Positions 16,019 through 23,342 of a DNA stretch of 64,000 bases are shown one piece after another; the stretch's first letter is position 1; every line of letters begins with the position of its first letter. The notes under the pieces are model-generated. The model did not search any database. It saw nothing but the letters and a program-made list of their open reading frames with translations, and was not told the DNA's origin. This DNA is from Pseudolabrys sp. (GTDB lineage Bacteria > Pseudomonadota > Alphaproteobacteria > Rhizobiales > Xanthobacteraceae): contig JALHRB010000017.1 in the NCBI GenBank assembly GCA_022841665.1, positions 1 through 64,000 of the forward strand, written 5' to 3'. Made by a program: the position numbers and the translations under genes.

Positions 16019-16723
16019 ATGACCGACACAGCCCGTCTCGCCCTGCCGGCGATCGAAGCCGCGCAGGCGCAAAAACACGTCACCCACAACGAGGCGCTGG
16101 TGCTGCTCGACGCGCTCACGCAGCTCGCCGTCGAAAGCCGTACGCTGTCCGCGCCGCCGGGCTCGCCGGCGGAAGGCGCCTGTTACATTCCCGCGGCGGG
16201 CGCGAGCGCGGCCTGGAGCGGCTGGGACGGCAAGATCGCCGTCTTCAGCGGCGGCGGCTGGCTGCGCATCGAGCCGGTTTCAGGCATCAAAGCCTGGGTC
16301 AAGGCCGAGCGGCTGACCGTCACCTATGAAGACGGCGTCTGGCGCGATGGCGTCGCGCTCACCGCCCATGGCGGGCGCGTCACGCTGCGCGCCAAGGAAG
16401 AAGAGCTGACGCTCAGCGGCGCCTTTGTCGAAACGACGGACGCCGCCTTCATTCCCGACCGCGCGATCGTGTTCGGCGTCGGCGCGCGCACGACGCTGGC
16501 GATCACCGGCGCGACCTCTTACGGCGTCGGCATCGCCGGCGATACCACCAAGTTCGGCAGCCTGCTCGGCATTGCGCTCGGCTCGGTGAATGTCGGCGCG
16601 ATCGGGCCGGCCGGGTTCTACGCCGACACAAAGGTTCGTGTCACCGCCAATGGCGGCAACTTCACCGCCGGCAAGGTGCGGCTGGTCGTCTATTTCATGG
16701 AAATGAGCGCGCCGAGCGCGTAA
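16019..16723 (+). CDS. DUF2793 domain protein, probable fibre or spike component
   Basis: A 234-residue protein. The N-terminal half is a clear DUF2793 domain: LPAIEAAQAQKHVTHNEALV, then LDALTQLAV and GACYIPAAGASAAW, followed by WDGKIAVFSGGGWLRIEP. The C-terminal half is beta-rich and Gly/Ala/Thr-rich, suited to a fibre tip. DUF2793 proteins accompany GTA and siphophage tails. It follows g15 by 6 bases and is followed by a strong terminator hairpin, so it appears to end the structural operon. Confidence 0.8.
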   Translation: MTDTARLALPAIEAAQAQKHVTHNEALVLLDALTQLAVESRTLSAPPGSPAEGACYIPAAGASAAWSGWDGKIAVFSGGGWLRIEPVSGIKAWVKAERLTVTYEDGVWRDGVALTAHGGRVTLRAKEEELTLSGAFVETTDAAFIPDRAIVFGVGARTTLAITGATSYGVGIAGDTTKFGSLLGIALGSVNVGAIGPAGFYADTKVRVTANGGNFTAGKVRLVVYFMEMSAPSA

Positions 16724-16744
16724 CCGTCCCTCGAATCTTAATCC

Positions 16745-16773
16745 GCCGCTGGCGCGAAGCCGGCGGCTTTTTC
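16745..16773 (+). terminator. rho-independent terminator after the DUF2793 gene
   Basis: Stem GCCGCTGGC / GCCGGCGGC (9 pairs, one of them T-G), loop GCGAA, followed by TTTTTC. It lies 21 bases after the DUF2793 stop and 11 bases before the next ATG, and would separate the core structural operon from the fibre genes. Confidence 0.75.
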
Positions 16774-16784
16774 GTGAGCAAACC

Positions 16785-17126
16785 ATGCAACCCGTTATCG
16801 AAACCGAACCGATTGTGGAAACCCGCGGCGACGACTGGATCTGGCCGCTCGCGCTGCTCGGTGACGACGACACCCCGGTCGATCTCACCGGCTGCACGTT
16901 CGATGGCGCGGCGATCGCGTGGCGGGATGGCCAGCTACCGCTGACGACGGCGAACGGACGGCTCGCCATCGATGCGCCGGCCGGAACCGTCACGGTTACC
17001 GTCGCGCGCGGCGACACGGCCGACGTGCCCGACGGACGGCGTTCGCGGCTGGTGTTGCCGTTGATCGACACGCTCGCGGCCCGTTCGACCCTCTTGATCA
17101 TTCCATTGCAGGTGATTGTGCCATGA
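16785..17126 (+). CDS. hypothetical tail-associated protein
   Basis: A 113-residue protein with repeated beta-strand patterns ([39 protein letters not shown]) similar in style to small baseplate or fibre-attachment proteins that precede tail fibres in related prophages. No signal peptide or transmembrane segment. It overlaps the collagen-like gene by 4 bases (ATGA), so the two are probably co-translated. The function is inferred from position only. Confidence 0.55.
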   Translation: MQPVIETEPIVETRGDDWIWPLALLGDDDTPVDLTGCTFDGAAIAWRDGQLPLTTANGRLAIDAPAGTVTVTVARGDTADVPDGRRSRLVLPLIDTLAARSTLLIIPLQVIVP

Positions 17127-17653
17127 CCGCGCCGATAAAAACCGTACGCATTATCCGGCAGGGGCTCGCCGGGCCGCAGGGGGCGCAAGGCCCGCAAGGC
17201 CCGCAAGGCGCGGCGGGTGCGCAAGGTCCGCAGGGTCCGCAAGGAAGTACCGGGCCCCAAGGCGCGCAAGGTCCGCAAGGCCCGCAAGGCCCGCAGGGGC
17301 CGCAAGGGCCGCAGGGCGATCCGGGACCTCTTGCGGCGGCCATCACCACCGAAGACGTCAGCGGCACGAGCTTCACGATCGGCGCCGCCGACCTGGGCAA
17401 GCGCAAGCGCACGACCGACGCCGCGAGCGTGACGGTCACGTTGCCCAACGACCGTCAACAGGGATTCGGCGTTCTGTTCTGCCAGGCGGGCGCCGGCCGC
17501 ATCACCTTTACGCCCGCCGGCGGGGCCGCGCTCAACAACCGCCTCGGCTACGCGAAGACCGCGGGCCAATGGTCCGAGGTATCGCTGACGGTCGATTCAA
17601 ACAGCGGCGGCAGTGCGGCCGTATGGGTTCTGTCGGGAGATACCGGTCCATGA
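17123..17653 (+). CDS. collagen-like tail fibre protein
   Basis: A 176-residue protein. After a short basic N-terminus ([16 protein letters not shown]) comes a run of about 17 Gly-X-Y triplets, mostly GPQ and GAQ, from about residue 15 to 67, ending GDPGP. The remaining ~105 residues are a compact beta-rich domain ([20 protein letters not shown]). Collagen-like triplets in phage fibres form trimeric triple helices; the C-terminal domain would be the receptor-facing or trimerising end. The start overlaps the upstream gene and the stop overlaps the next ATG. Confidence 0.75.
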   Translation: MTAPIKTVRIIRQGLAGPQGAQGPQGPQGAAGAQGPQGPQGSTGPQGAQGPQGPQGPQGPQGPQGDPGPLAAAITTEDVSGTSFTIGAADLGKRKRTTDAASVTVTLPNDRQQGFGVLFCQAGAGRITFTPAGGAALNNRLGYAKTAGQWSEVSLTVDSNSGGSAAVWVLSGDTGP

Positions 17654-18465
17654 CCAACGTCGCTTATGGCATCGGACATCCTGCAAGCCGCGCGGTCCTC
17701 TCGAGGGCGACCTATTGCGCCGAAGCGCTCGCCTTCTTCGGTCGTCTCGCGACGCCGCCGACAGAGGCGCGCAAGGCGCTCTACGACGCGCTCATCAGCG
17801 CGCTGGTCGCCGGCGGCGTCTGGGGCAAGCTCGACGTGCTGCAGGTATATGCCGCATCCGATCAGGCTACCGCGCTCACCAACCTGATTCAGTCGAGTTA
17901 CGGCGCGACGGCGGTGAATTCTCCAACTTTCACGGCGGACCAGGGATTCACTGGGGCAAGCACCAAATACATCAACACGAATTTCAACCCGACAACGGCA
18001 TCTTCGCCGAAGTACGGCCTAAGCTCTGCCAGTATTTTCGCATGGGGCGATCAGGTAGCGGCGAATAGCGGCGGCATCATGGGGCCCGTTTCCGGAAGCG
18101 GCCTGTATCTTTACCCGCGCTTTTCCGACAACAAATTTTACGCCCTCGTTCACGCTACCCACGTCTCAGAGATCATAGCGACCAGCGGACAGGTGGACGG
18201 AAGCGGACTCTATGTAGCCGTGCGCGAAAGCGGCAGCAGTCTAAAGGGCTACAAGAACAACGCCACTTTGCTCGGCACGAATTCTGTGTCGGCGTCGCTG
18301 ACGCTGCCGAACGTGAACATTGCCGTTCTAATGGATGCCGGCGCCTACTACACCGGCGGCAAATGCTACTGCGCCGGTCTTGGGCAAAGCCTTACGAGCG
18401 CCGACGTGAGCGCTTTGTACACCGCGCTGCATACCTATCTTCAAACCGTGGCGGGCGTTGCGTGA
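17650..18465 (+). CDS. putative tail fibre or receptor-binding protein
   Basis: A 271-residue protein of phage fibre type. The N-terminal helix region (YCAEALAFFGRLATPPTE) is followed by a long Ser/Thr/Gly/Ala-rich beta region (TFTADQGFTGASTKYINTNF, SGLYVAVRESGSSLKGYKN) and a closing helix ALYTALHTYLQTVAG. I know similar proteins only as uncharacterised prophage tail proteins. It overlaps its neighbours on both sides, placing it in a four-gene fibre operon. Confidence 0.55.
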   Translation: MTNVAYGIGHPASRAVLSRATYCAEALAFFGRLATPPTEARKALYDALISALVAGGVWGKLDVLQVYAASDQATALTNLIQSSYGATAVNSPTFTADQGFTGASTKYINTNFNPTTASSPKYGLSSASIFAWGDQVAANSGGIMGPVSGSGLYLYPRFSDNKFYALVHATHVSEIIATSGQVDGSGLYVAVRESGSSLKGYKNNATLLGTNSVSASLTLPNVNIAVLMDAGAYYTGGKCYCAGLGQSLTSADVSALYTALHTYLQTVAGVA

Positions 18466-18683
18466 TTATTCTGACGCAGGGGCAGGCTGTCGCGGTGCGT
18501 GGCCAGACGACGCCAGGCCATGCGCTTGAACCGACTCTGCTCGCTGACGGCGCAACTTGGGTGCTCACAGAAGATGTTTTGTCCGATCCGGCACACGCGG
18601 CAAAGTTAGATGCGCTCAGCCGGCTTGATCGCCGCGCCGTCGCCGCGAATGAATTTGTCCCGGCGTCATTACCAATACCTTAA
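18462..18683 (+). CDS. small hypothetical fibre-operon protein
   Basis: A 73-residue protein beginning at the GTG that overlaps the upstream TGA (GTGA). The sequence has LTQGQAVAVRGQTTPGHALE and a C-terminal helix KLDALSRLDRRAVAANEF. No motif is recognised. It resembles in size and place small chaperone or capping proteins behind fibre genes. It overlaps the convergent acyltransferase remnant by 4 bases. Confidence 0.5.
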   Translation: MIILTQGQAVAVRGQTTPGHALEPTLLADGATWVLTEDVLSDPAHAAKLDALSRLDRRAVAANEFVPASLPIP

Positions 18684-19803
18684 GCGCACCGCGGGCGAAA
18701 GCAGCGGCGCAGCAGATCGCGGAAGGTGTGTGGCCGCTCAAAAACCATGGCTATTAGTTTTGCGCAGCCGATGGCGGCGGTTAAGCCGAATATCCCAAGC
18801 ATCACCGCGCGCGCTTTCGAGTGTCCTATGAACTCAATCGATAGCGCGAGAAAAAGCAGCAACAGAGGAAAATGGACAATGTATAGCGAATAGGAAAATT
18901 TCGCCGCGCGTTCCATTGCTCGCCGGATCGGGCCCACTTTCGGCCACGGCAGAACGAAAATCGCGACCGAGAGAATGACGGCAACCAGCACCTGGGCGAG
19001 CTGGCTCCAGCGGCTGCCGGTGATTTCGATGGCGGCGGGATTGACGGCGGCCAGCGCAACCAGCGCCATGACCGAGGCGGCGAGCAACGCCACCGCCAGC
19101 GCGCGGCGCGCGTGCAGCAGATGCATCGCCGCGCCGATCCACCAGATCAGCAGCCACATGGCTTGCGACCACCACGGGTTCGCCGGGAAAACGATGAGAA
19201 CGCCGAGCGGAACGGCCGCCAGCCATCGCGCTCTTCCGCCGTAGATCAGCAGCGCCACTGCCATGGCGAGCAGATAGGCGTCGATCTCAATGTAAAGACT
19301 CCACAGGGGACCATCAGGGCCATCAGGTTTGTAAGCCCTCGCCGTCCGAGCAGGGTCGTTCCAATTTCGAAGGCGGAGATCGTCAGAGTATCACGCGCCG
19401 CGTAAAGGTCGCCGGCAAGCCGAAGCGGCAAATCAAGCGCAGCAACGATGCCGACGGTGCCGACCGCAATCATGACGGCCGCGATCAGCGGCGGATAGAT
19501 GCGGGCAATGCGGGCGATCAGGAAGTCCAGCCACGAAAAGACGCCGTTGCGCGCGACGTTCTGCCGGATGCTTTCGGTGATGAGATATCCGCTCAGTATG
19601 AAAAAAGCGATCACCGCGTAGCGCGCCGAGCTTCCAACTAAGTCCGTGAAGAACGTTTCCATTCCGAAAAGGCGAACCCAAAATATCTGATTGACATGCG
19701 CGACAAGCACGATGATGGCGGCGGCACCGCGCACGGCGTCTAGACGGGAATGATGGTCCATAACGATTTGCCGGCCCGCAGAGCCTTGATGCCCAGTCAC
19801 CAT
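18680..19803 (-). pseudogene. acyltransferase-3 (OafA/YrhL-like) with a frameshift
   Basis: Two adjacent frames together encode one membrane acyltransferase of about 370 residues. The N-terminal part has the family start SRLDAVRGAAAIIVLVAH, FFILSGYLITESI and helices up to the frame break near 19300. There the sequence reads LMVPCGVFTLRS, whereas a one-base shift gives GPLWSLYIEIDAYLLA, the expected family motif, and leads into the second frame (AVALLIYGGRARWLAAVPL). A one-base deletion around 19305-19315 explains it. Such enzymes O-acylate surface polysaccharides, and in phages they alter host receptors. It is antisense to the fibre genes. Either the gene is broken or this is a sequencing error. 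Confidence 0.75.
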
Positions 19804-20105
19804 GCGGTGAGGCTGACGTATTCTTTTTCCTCGGCTTCTGTGAGCGGCCGGTACTCATAAGAGCCGTCAGGGCGGCATCGCCGTGCCTGCCCGTGTGCGC
19901 CGCAAGTTACGATGTCCCATTCTGTTTTGTCGCTGGCGCTAAAGAGTGCGCGCAGTCCACGCATAAAGTTGGCGATCTTTCTCACTGTCGACTTCTCTAT
20001 GAAGGGCGGGCCGCACGCAATGTAGGCCCGCCGGTTGAACCAATCAACCCGCACACCAAAACACCGAAATAGCGGAGTCTTTTCAATGTCCATCGCCACC
20101 TTCAC
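19797..20105 (-). CDS. hypothetical protein upstream of the acyltransferase
   Basis: A 102-residue soluble protein with FRCFGVRVDWFNRRAYIACG, several cysteines and an acidic C-terminus (LTEAEEKEYVSLTAW). No family recognised. Its stop overlaps the possible acyltransferase start (ATGGTGA), suggesting the two were translated together. It diverges from the endolysin gene, leaving 48 bases for promoters. Confidence 0.45.
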   Translation of the reverse strand: MKVAMDIEKTPLFRCFGVRVDWFNRRAYIACGPPFIEKSTVRKIANFMRGLRALFSASDKTEWDIVTCGAHGQARRCRPDGSYEYRPLTEAEEKEYVSLTAW

Positions 20106-20153
20106 CTCTCAAAAACCCTTGCGCAAAGGCGACAAGGGGGAGGGGGTCTAATC

Positions 20154-20924
20154 ATGGCAAAGAGCACTTACGAAGAGGCCCTGCGCCGACTGCTGGCCCA
20201 CGAGGGCGGTTATACCAACCATCCGTCGGATCCCGGCGGCCCAACGAATTTCGGCATCACGCTCGTCGACTATCGCAAGTATGCGAAGCCGAACGCGACC
20301 GCCGCCGACGTGCGCGCGATGAAGATCGCGGACGCCAAGAACATCTACCGCGCAAAATACTGGGACGCCCAGCGTTGCGACGATCTGCCGGCCGGCGTGG
20401 ACTATGCCGTGTTCGACTATGGCGTGAATTCCGGCATCGGGCGGAGCGGCAGGGTGCTGCGGCGCGTGCTCAGGCTGCCCGACAACACTAGCGTCGTGAA
20501 CGATGCGGTGATCGCGGCGGCGCGCGCCGTCGATCGCAAAGCGCTTGTGGCGGCGATTTGCGACGAGCGGCTGCGCTTTCTGCAGTCGCTCAAGACCTGG
20601 GCCGTATTCGGAAAGGGCTGGGGCCTGCGGGTTGCGGAGGTGCGCGCGGCTGCGCTGGCCATCGCTGCCGGTAGTTCGGCGCAACCGTCGCTACCGCAGG
20701 CGCCTGCCCAAGCGCGCGCGGTCGTGCCGCTTGCCAAAGCCGCTCAGCAAGGTTCGGCCGGCGCCATCGCGGCGGCGGGCGCCGGCGCCGCGCAGCAAGC
20801 GCATGAAGCCGGCGCGCGGCCGGCGGTTGTGGCGGCGATCGTCGTCGTGGCCGCCGCATTTGCCATTGCCGGTTGGGTTTACTGGCACCGGCATCAGCGG
20901 CGTCAACAAGAGCGGCCCGTATAA
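20154..20924 (+). CDS. GH108 endolysin with C-terminal membrane segment
   Basis: A 256-residue muramidase-type endolysin. The GH108 signature is at the N-terminus: catalytic Glu17 in LAHEGGYTNHPSDPGGPTNF, then GIT. A peptidoglycan-binding-like region follows (YAVFDYGVNSGIGRSGRVLR). After an Ala/Gln-rich linker, a single hydrophobic segment near residues 222-242 (VVAAIVVVAAAFAIAGWVYW) ends in a basic tail. That anchor is unusual for an endolysin and suggests tethering in the inner membrane. Small membrane protein genes follow as a lysis cassette. Confidence 0.85.
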   Translation: MAKSTYEEALRRLLAHEGGYTNHPSDPGGPTNFGITLVDYRKYAKPNATAADVRAMKIADAKNIYRAKYWDAQRCDDLPAGVDYAVFDYGVNSGIGRSGRVLRRVLRLPDNTSVVNDAVIAAARAVDRKALVAAICDERLRFLQSLKTWAVFGKGWGLRVAEVRAAALAIAAGSSAQPSLPQAPAQARAVVPLAKAAQQGSAGAIAAAGAGAAQQAHEAGARPAVVAAIVVVAAAFAIAGWVYWHRHQRRQQERPV

Positions 20925-20949
20925 CGCGCAATTCAAGGAGCAAAAAATC

Positions 20950-21177
20950 ATGTGGGACAAGATCAAGGCCTGGTTCAAGAACTCGCTGACGATCCTGTGG
21001 GCGCGCGTACAGGTGCTGGCCGGCGTGATCGCCGCCGCGGTGCTCGCCTTGCTGCAGGATCCGAGCATTACCGGCGCCGTGCAATCGGCGTTGCAGCCGA
21101 AATTCATTCCCTACTACGTGATCGCCATCGGTCTCATCACCGAAGTCGCGCGCCGGCGGACGGCGAGTAAGAGCTGA
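20950..21177 (+). CDS. small membrane protein, probable holin
   Basis: A 75-residue protein starting at ATG 20950 after AAGGAGC. It has a basic N-terminus (WDKIKAWFKNSL), one long hydrophobic stretch (VQVLAGVIAAAVLALL), a second weak one (YYVIAIGLITEVA) and a basic C-terminus RRRTASKS. Size, topology and position between endolysin and 3TM-type protein fit a holin. It is separated from the next gene by 2 bases. Confidence 0.6.
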   Translation: MWDKIKAWFKNSLTILWARVQVLAGVIAAAVLALLQDPSITGAVQSALQPKFIPYYVIAIGLITEVARRRTASKS

Positions 21178-21179
21178 CA

Positions 21180-21584
21180 ATGCTCACCATCGTCCTCGGC
21201 TGGCTCGGCAACCTGCTCGGCGGGCCCTTCGCGAAAGCGGCGGTCGACGCCTATCGCGCCAAGCTCACCGCGACGAACACCAGCGAGAGGATCGCCGCCG
21301 ATCTCGCGGCGCGCGAGCTGGAGGTCGAAAAGCGCGAGCAGGAATTGCGCACCGAACTGCTCGTCGCCGAGCAGGGCCGCTGGTACACGGCGCTGCCGCG
21401 ACCGCTTTTTGCGCTCGCCTTCATTATCTACGTCTGGAAAGTCGTGGTTTACGACAAGGTCCTCGGCTGGGGCACGACCGACCCGCTCACCGGCGACGTC
21501 GCGCAATGGGCCATGATCGTGCTCACCGCTTATTTTGGCGGGCGCAGCCTTGAGAAGGTGGCGCGGATTTTGGCGAGGAAGTAA
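21180..21584 (+). CDS. holin-like membrane protein of the lysis cassette
   Basis: A 134-residue protein with an N-terminal amphipathic segment (LTIVLGWLGNLLGGPFAKA), a charged coiled-coil region (ARELEVEKREQELRTELLVA), then two membrane segments around FALAFIIYVWKVVVY and AMIVLTAYFGG. This layout matches the 3TM holin-type proteins of alphaproteobacterial prophages; a spanin-like role for the coiled coil is the alternative. It is the last gene of the phage-like block. Confidence 0.65.
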   Translation: MLTIVLGWLGNLLGGPFAKAAVDAYRAKLTATNTSERIAADLAARELEVEKREQELRTELLVAEQGRWYTALPRPLFALAFIIYVWKVVVYDKVLGWGTTDPLTGDVAQWAMIVLTAYFGGRSLEKVARILARK

Positions 21585-21868
21585 CTCCGAGGTAGCGGTC
21601 AGTTTGATCGTTCGCATGGTTGACGGGAGGAAAAGGTGTTTCATAGCTCTAAAATGCTCCAAAACCCCCAACCAGCTCGCGAAAAACTATTGTCGCTAAC
21701 GCAACTGGCGAGTTAAATGATGAGCCGGATAAAAACAAAGACAAAAACCCGGCAACTGTCGCGCCTGGTGCGCGGGGTGAAAAAAGGGGGGGGCAGCGCG
21801 CGCTGCCAAGCTATCGCCGAAGGGCCGTAAGGCAATCGCGTAGTTGGCGGCCATCGCACGGTGACGGG
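21585..21868. other. GC-drop boundary region with 16-bp palindrome and A6G8 tract
   Basis: No gene is seen. The region contains A-rich stretches (GATAAAAACAAAGACAAAAA), a homopolymer pair of six A followed by eight G (about 21780-21793), and directly after it the perfect 16-base palindrome GGCAGCGCGCGCTGCC at 21792-21807, 62 bases before the protease start. The palindrome could be an operator or a transcript hairpin. This marks the change from phage-like genes to the low-GC island. Confidence 0.5.
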
Positions 21869-22771
21869 ATGGCAAATAACATACAGAAGCAGATTTTTGC
21901 AGAGCGGGGTCAGTACCCCCTCACAAGAACAAAGTCTATTGAAGAAGTACAGAAGCACCTAGGCGGACGTACACTTGTTACGTTCTTCACGTCATTCGAT
22001 CATATAGTGGAGATTAATGCCGACGATTGCGACATGTTGCAGAGTGTTTTGCAGCATATTGATCTGTCGAAGGGCCTTGCACTTATGATCGACTCGCCCG
22101 GTGGCGATGGCCTTGCCGCCGAGCTAATCGTAAATACCTGTCGGGCCTACAGCGGCACAGGAGATTATTGGGCCATCGTGCCTGGCAGCGCCAAGTCGGC
22201 AGCCTCTATTATTTGCATGGGGGCAAGCAAAATTTTGATGGCAGACTCATCTCAGCTCGGACCGGTGGACCCCCAAATTATAAGGAAAGAAGGCCAGACT
22301 TGGCGGCAGTTTTCCGCCTACAATCTTGTATCTTCATATGACAAGCTTTTTAAAGATGCGGTCAATACAAAAGGAAATCTTGAGCCTTTTTTACAACAGT
22401 TGCAGGCATTCGACGTTAGAGATATAAATCATTACCGCGATTTAATCTCCCTTTCTGAGGATATTGCTATAAAAATACTTAAATCTGGGATGATGGGCAC
22501 GAAAACAAAGCCTCAAATACGTAAGGCTATAAGTCTATTTTTAGACCCAAAGATGGGCACTATTAGTCATGCGCGCTCAATTAACCGCACGGAGGCCGAA
22601 GGTTGTGGTCTTGAGGTCGAAAAACTGGATGTGAATTCCACTCGCTGGAAAACAATTTATGATTTATACGTACGGACGCAACAATTTGTGAATAGTGAGT
22701 ATGCTAGTAAGTGCGTTGAAAGTACGGACGAAGTTTTCACCGTTCCGGTTCCGCAGTTCCAGCGATCCTAA
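21869..22771 (+). CDS. SDH/SppA-type Clp-fold serine protease
   Basis: A 300-residue soluble protein of the serine dehydrogenase proteinase (SDH) group of Clp/crotonase-fold proteases. LALMIDSPGGDGLAAELIV is the oxyanion/SPGG region, AIVPGSAKSAASIICMGASK carries the candidate nucleophile serine, and LGPVDPQI is the usual third landmark. No signal peptide or transmembrane segment is visible, unlike classic SppA. GC is far below the neighbours, with many A/T-ending codons (TTA, AGA, ATA), indicating transfer. A tiny gene follows 11 bases downstream. Cytoplasmic Clp-fold proteases of this type occur in mobile islands, but the role here is unknown. Confidence 0.8.
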   Translation: MANNIQKQIFAERGQYPLTRTKSIEEVQKHLGGRTLVTFFTSFDHIVEINADDCDMLQSVLQHIDLSKGLALMIDSPGGDGLAAELIVNTCRAYSGTGDYWAIVPGSAKSAASIICMGASKILMADSSQLGPVDPQIIRKEGQTWRQFSAYNLVSSYDKLFKDAVNTKGNLEPFLQQLQAFDVRDINHYRDLISLSEDIAIKILKSGMMGTKTKPQIRKAISLFLDPKMGTISHARSINRTEAEGCGLEVEKLDVNSTRWKTIYDLYVRTQQFVNSEYASKCVESTDEVFTVPVPQFQRS

Positions 22772-22782
22772 GAGGTGAAGAC

Positions 22783-23001
22783 ATGCCTAGCCGCCGAGGA
22801 AAAACTTTGAATAAGCGATCAATTAGCGCTCAAGAGCGTCTTCGACGCATGGAAAAAATCATTGAGCCGTATCGGAAAATTGCGAGTCCGCAGCCCCGAC
22901 GCCCCCAGTCGGCTTGGGGACCAGCTGACTTTGCGAATGTCCGTAAATCTAAGGATGACGCAGTCCGCTCACATCATCAAATGATGATGATGGCTGAGTA
23001 G
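22783..23001 (+). CDS. small basic partner protein of the protease island
   Basis: A 72-residue, strongly basic protein (PSRRGKTLNKRSISAQERLR) with a central proline-rich stretch and a C-terminus ending HHQMMMMAE. No domain is recognised. An AGAGGTG ribosome site precedes the ATG. It is 11 bases behind the SDH protease and shares its low GC, so the two form an operon; it may be a substrate, adaptor or nucleic-acid-binding partner. Confidence 0.5.
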   Translation: MPSRRGKTLNKRSISAQERLRRMEKIIEPYRKIASPQPRRPQSAWGPADFANVRKSKDDAVRSHHQMMMMAE

Positions 23002-23342
23002 TTAAACTGACCTTTGTGCTTAAGCATGACGCCGTAATTTGTGCGGCGAGAACAAATTTGACTCGCAAGTTCGCTCCCACATCCTCCCGCTTCCCGGAAG
23101 GCGTGGGTGACGTGTGGACCTCGATCTGCGCCGACACGAAGCTCCTGGACGGTTAGCCTCAGATTAAGTTCTTTGTCACTCTGAGCGAAGCGCAGACTTG
23201 AGTGGGTGTCGATAGGGTTTCCCACCGTCTCGGTCGCTGCCGCCTGTTAGAATTTTCAAACTGGCCCGCTACGACACCGGCGGCTGCTTGGTTTCGGACC
23301 AGCGCCTTGCCACACTCTCCGCGATTCTCGCGGAGTTCTCTC
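23002..23342. other. intergenic region between the low-GC island and the nitroreductase gene
   Basis: No open frame with coding character was found. GC rises from island to chromosomal level along this stretch. Apart from the hairpin just before the nitroreductase start I see only scattered short palindromes. It may contain the right boundary of the island, but no direct repeat or tRNA-like sequence could be identified. Confidence 0.4.
23317..23335 (+). promoter_or_regulatory. hairpin enclosing the nitroreductase ribosome binding site
   Basis: CTCCGCGA-TTC-TCGCGGAG is a perfect 8-base-pair stem with a three-base loop. Its right arm ends in GGAG, which is the only Shine-Dalgarno-like sequence at proper distance (7 bases) from the ATG at 23343. 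In the folded RNA the ribosome site would be masked. This may be a translational control element, or a chance palindrome. Confidence 0.45.

Noticed and set aside
17161-17330. Short-period repeats suggesting a CRISPR array or satellite
   Set aside because: The period is 9 bases, in frame, and encodes Gly-X-Y triplets; no spacers exist.
21780-21793. A6G8 tract as a phase-variation tract
   Set aside because: It is about 75 bases outside the nearest coding start and not between obvious promoter elements, so a contingency role is not supported.
23002-23342. Possible tRNA or att site at the island border
   Set aside because: No cloverleaf-like arms or T-loop motif were found, and no matching repeat was seen on the other side.
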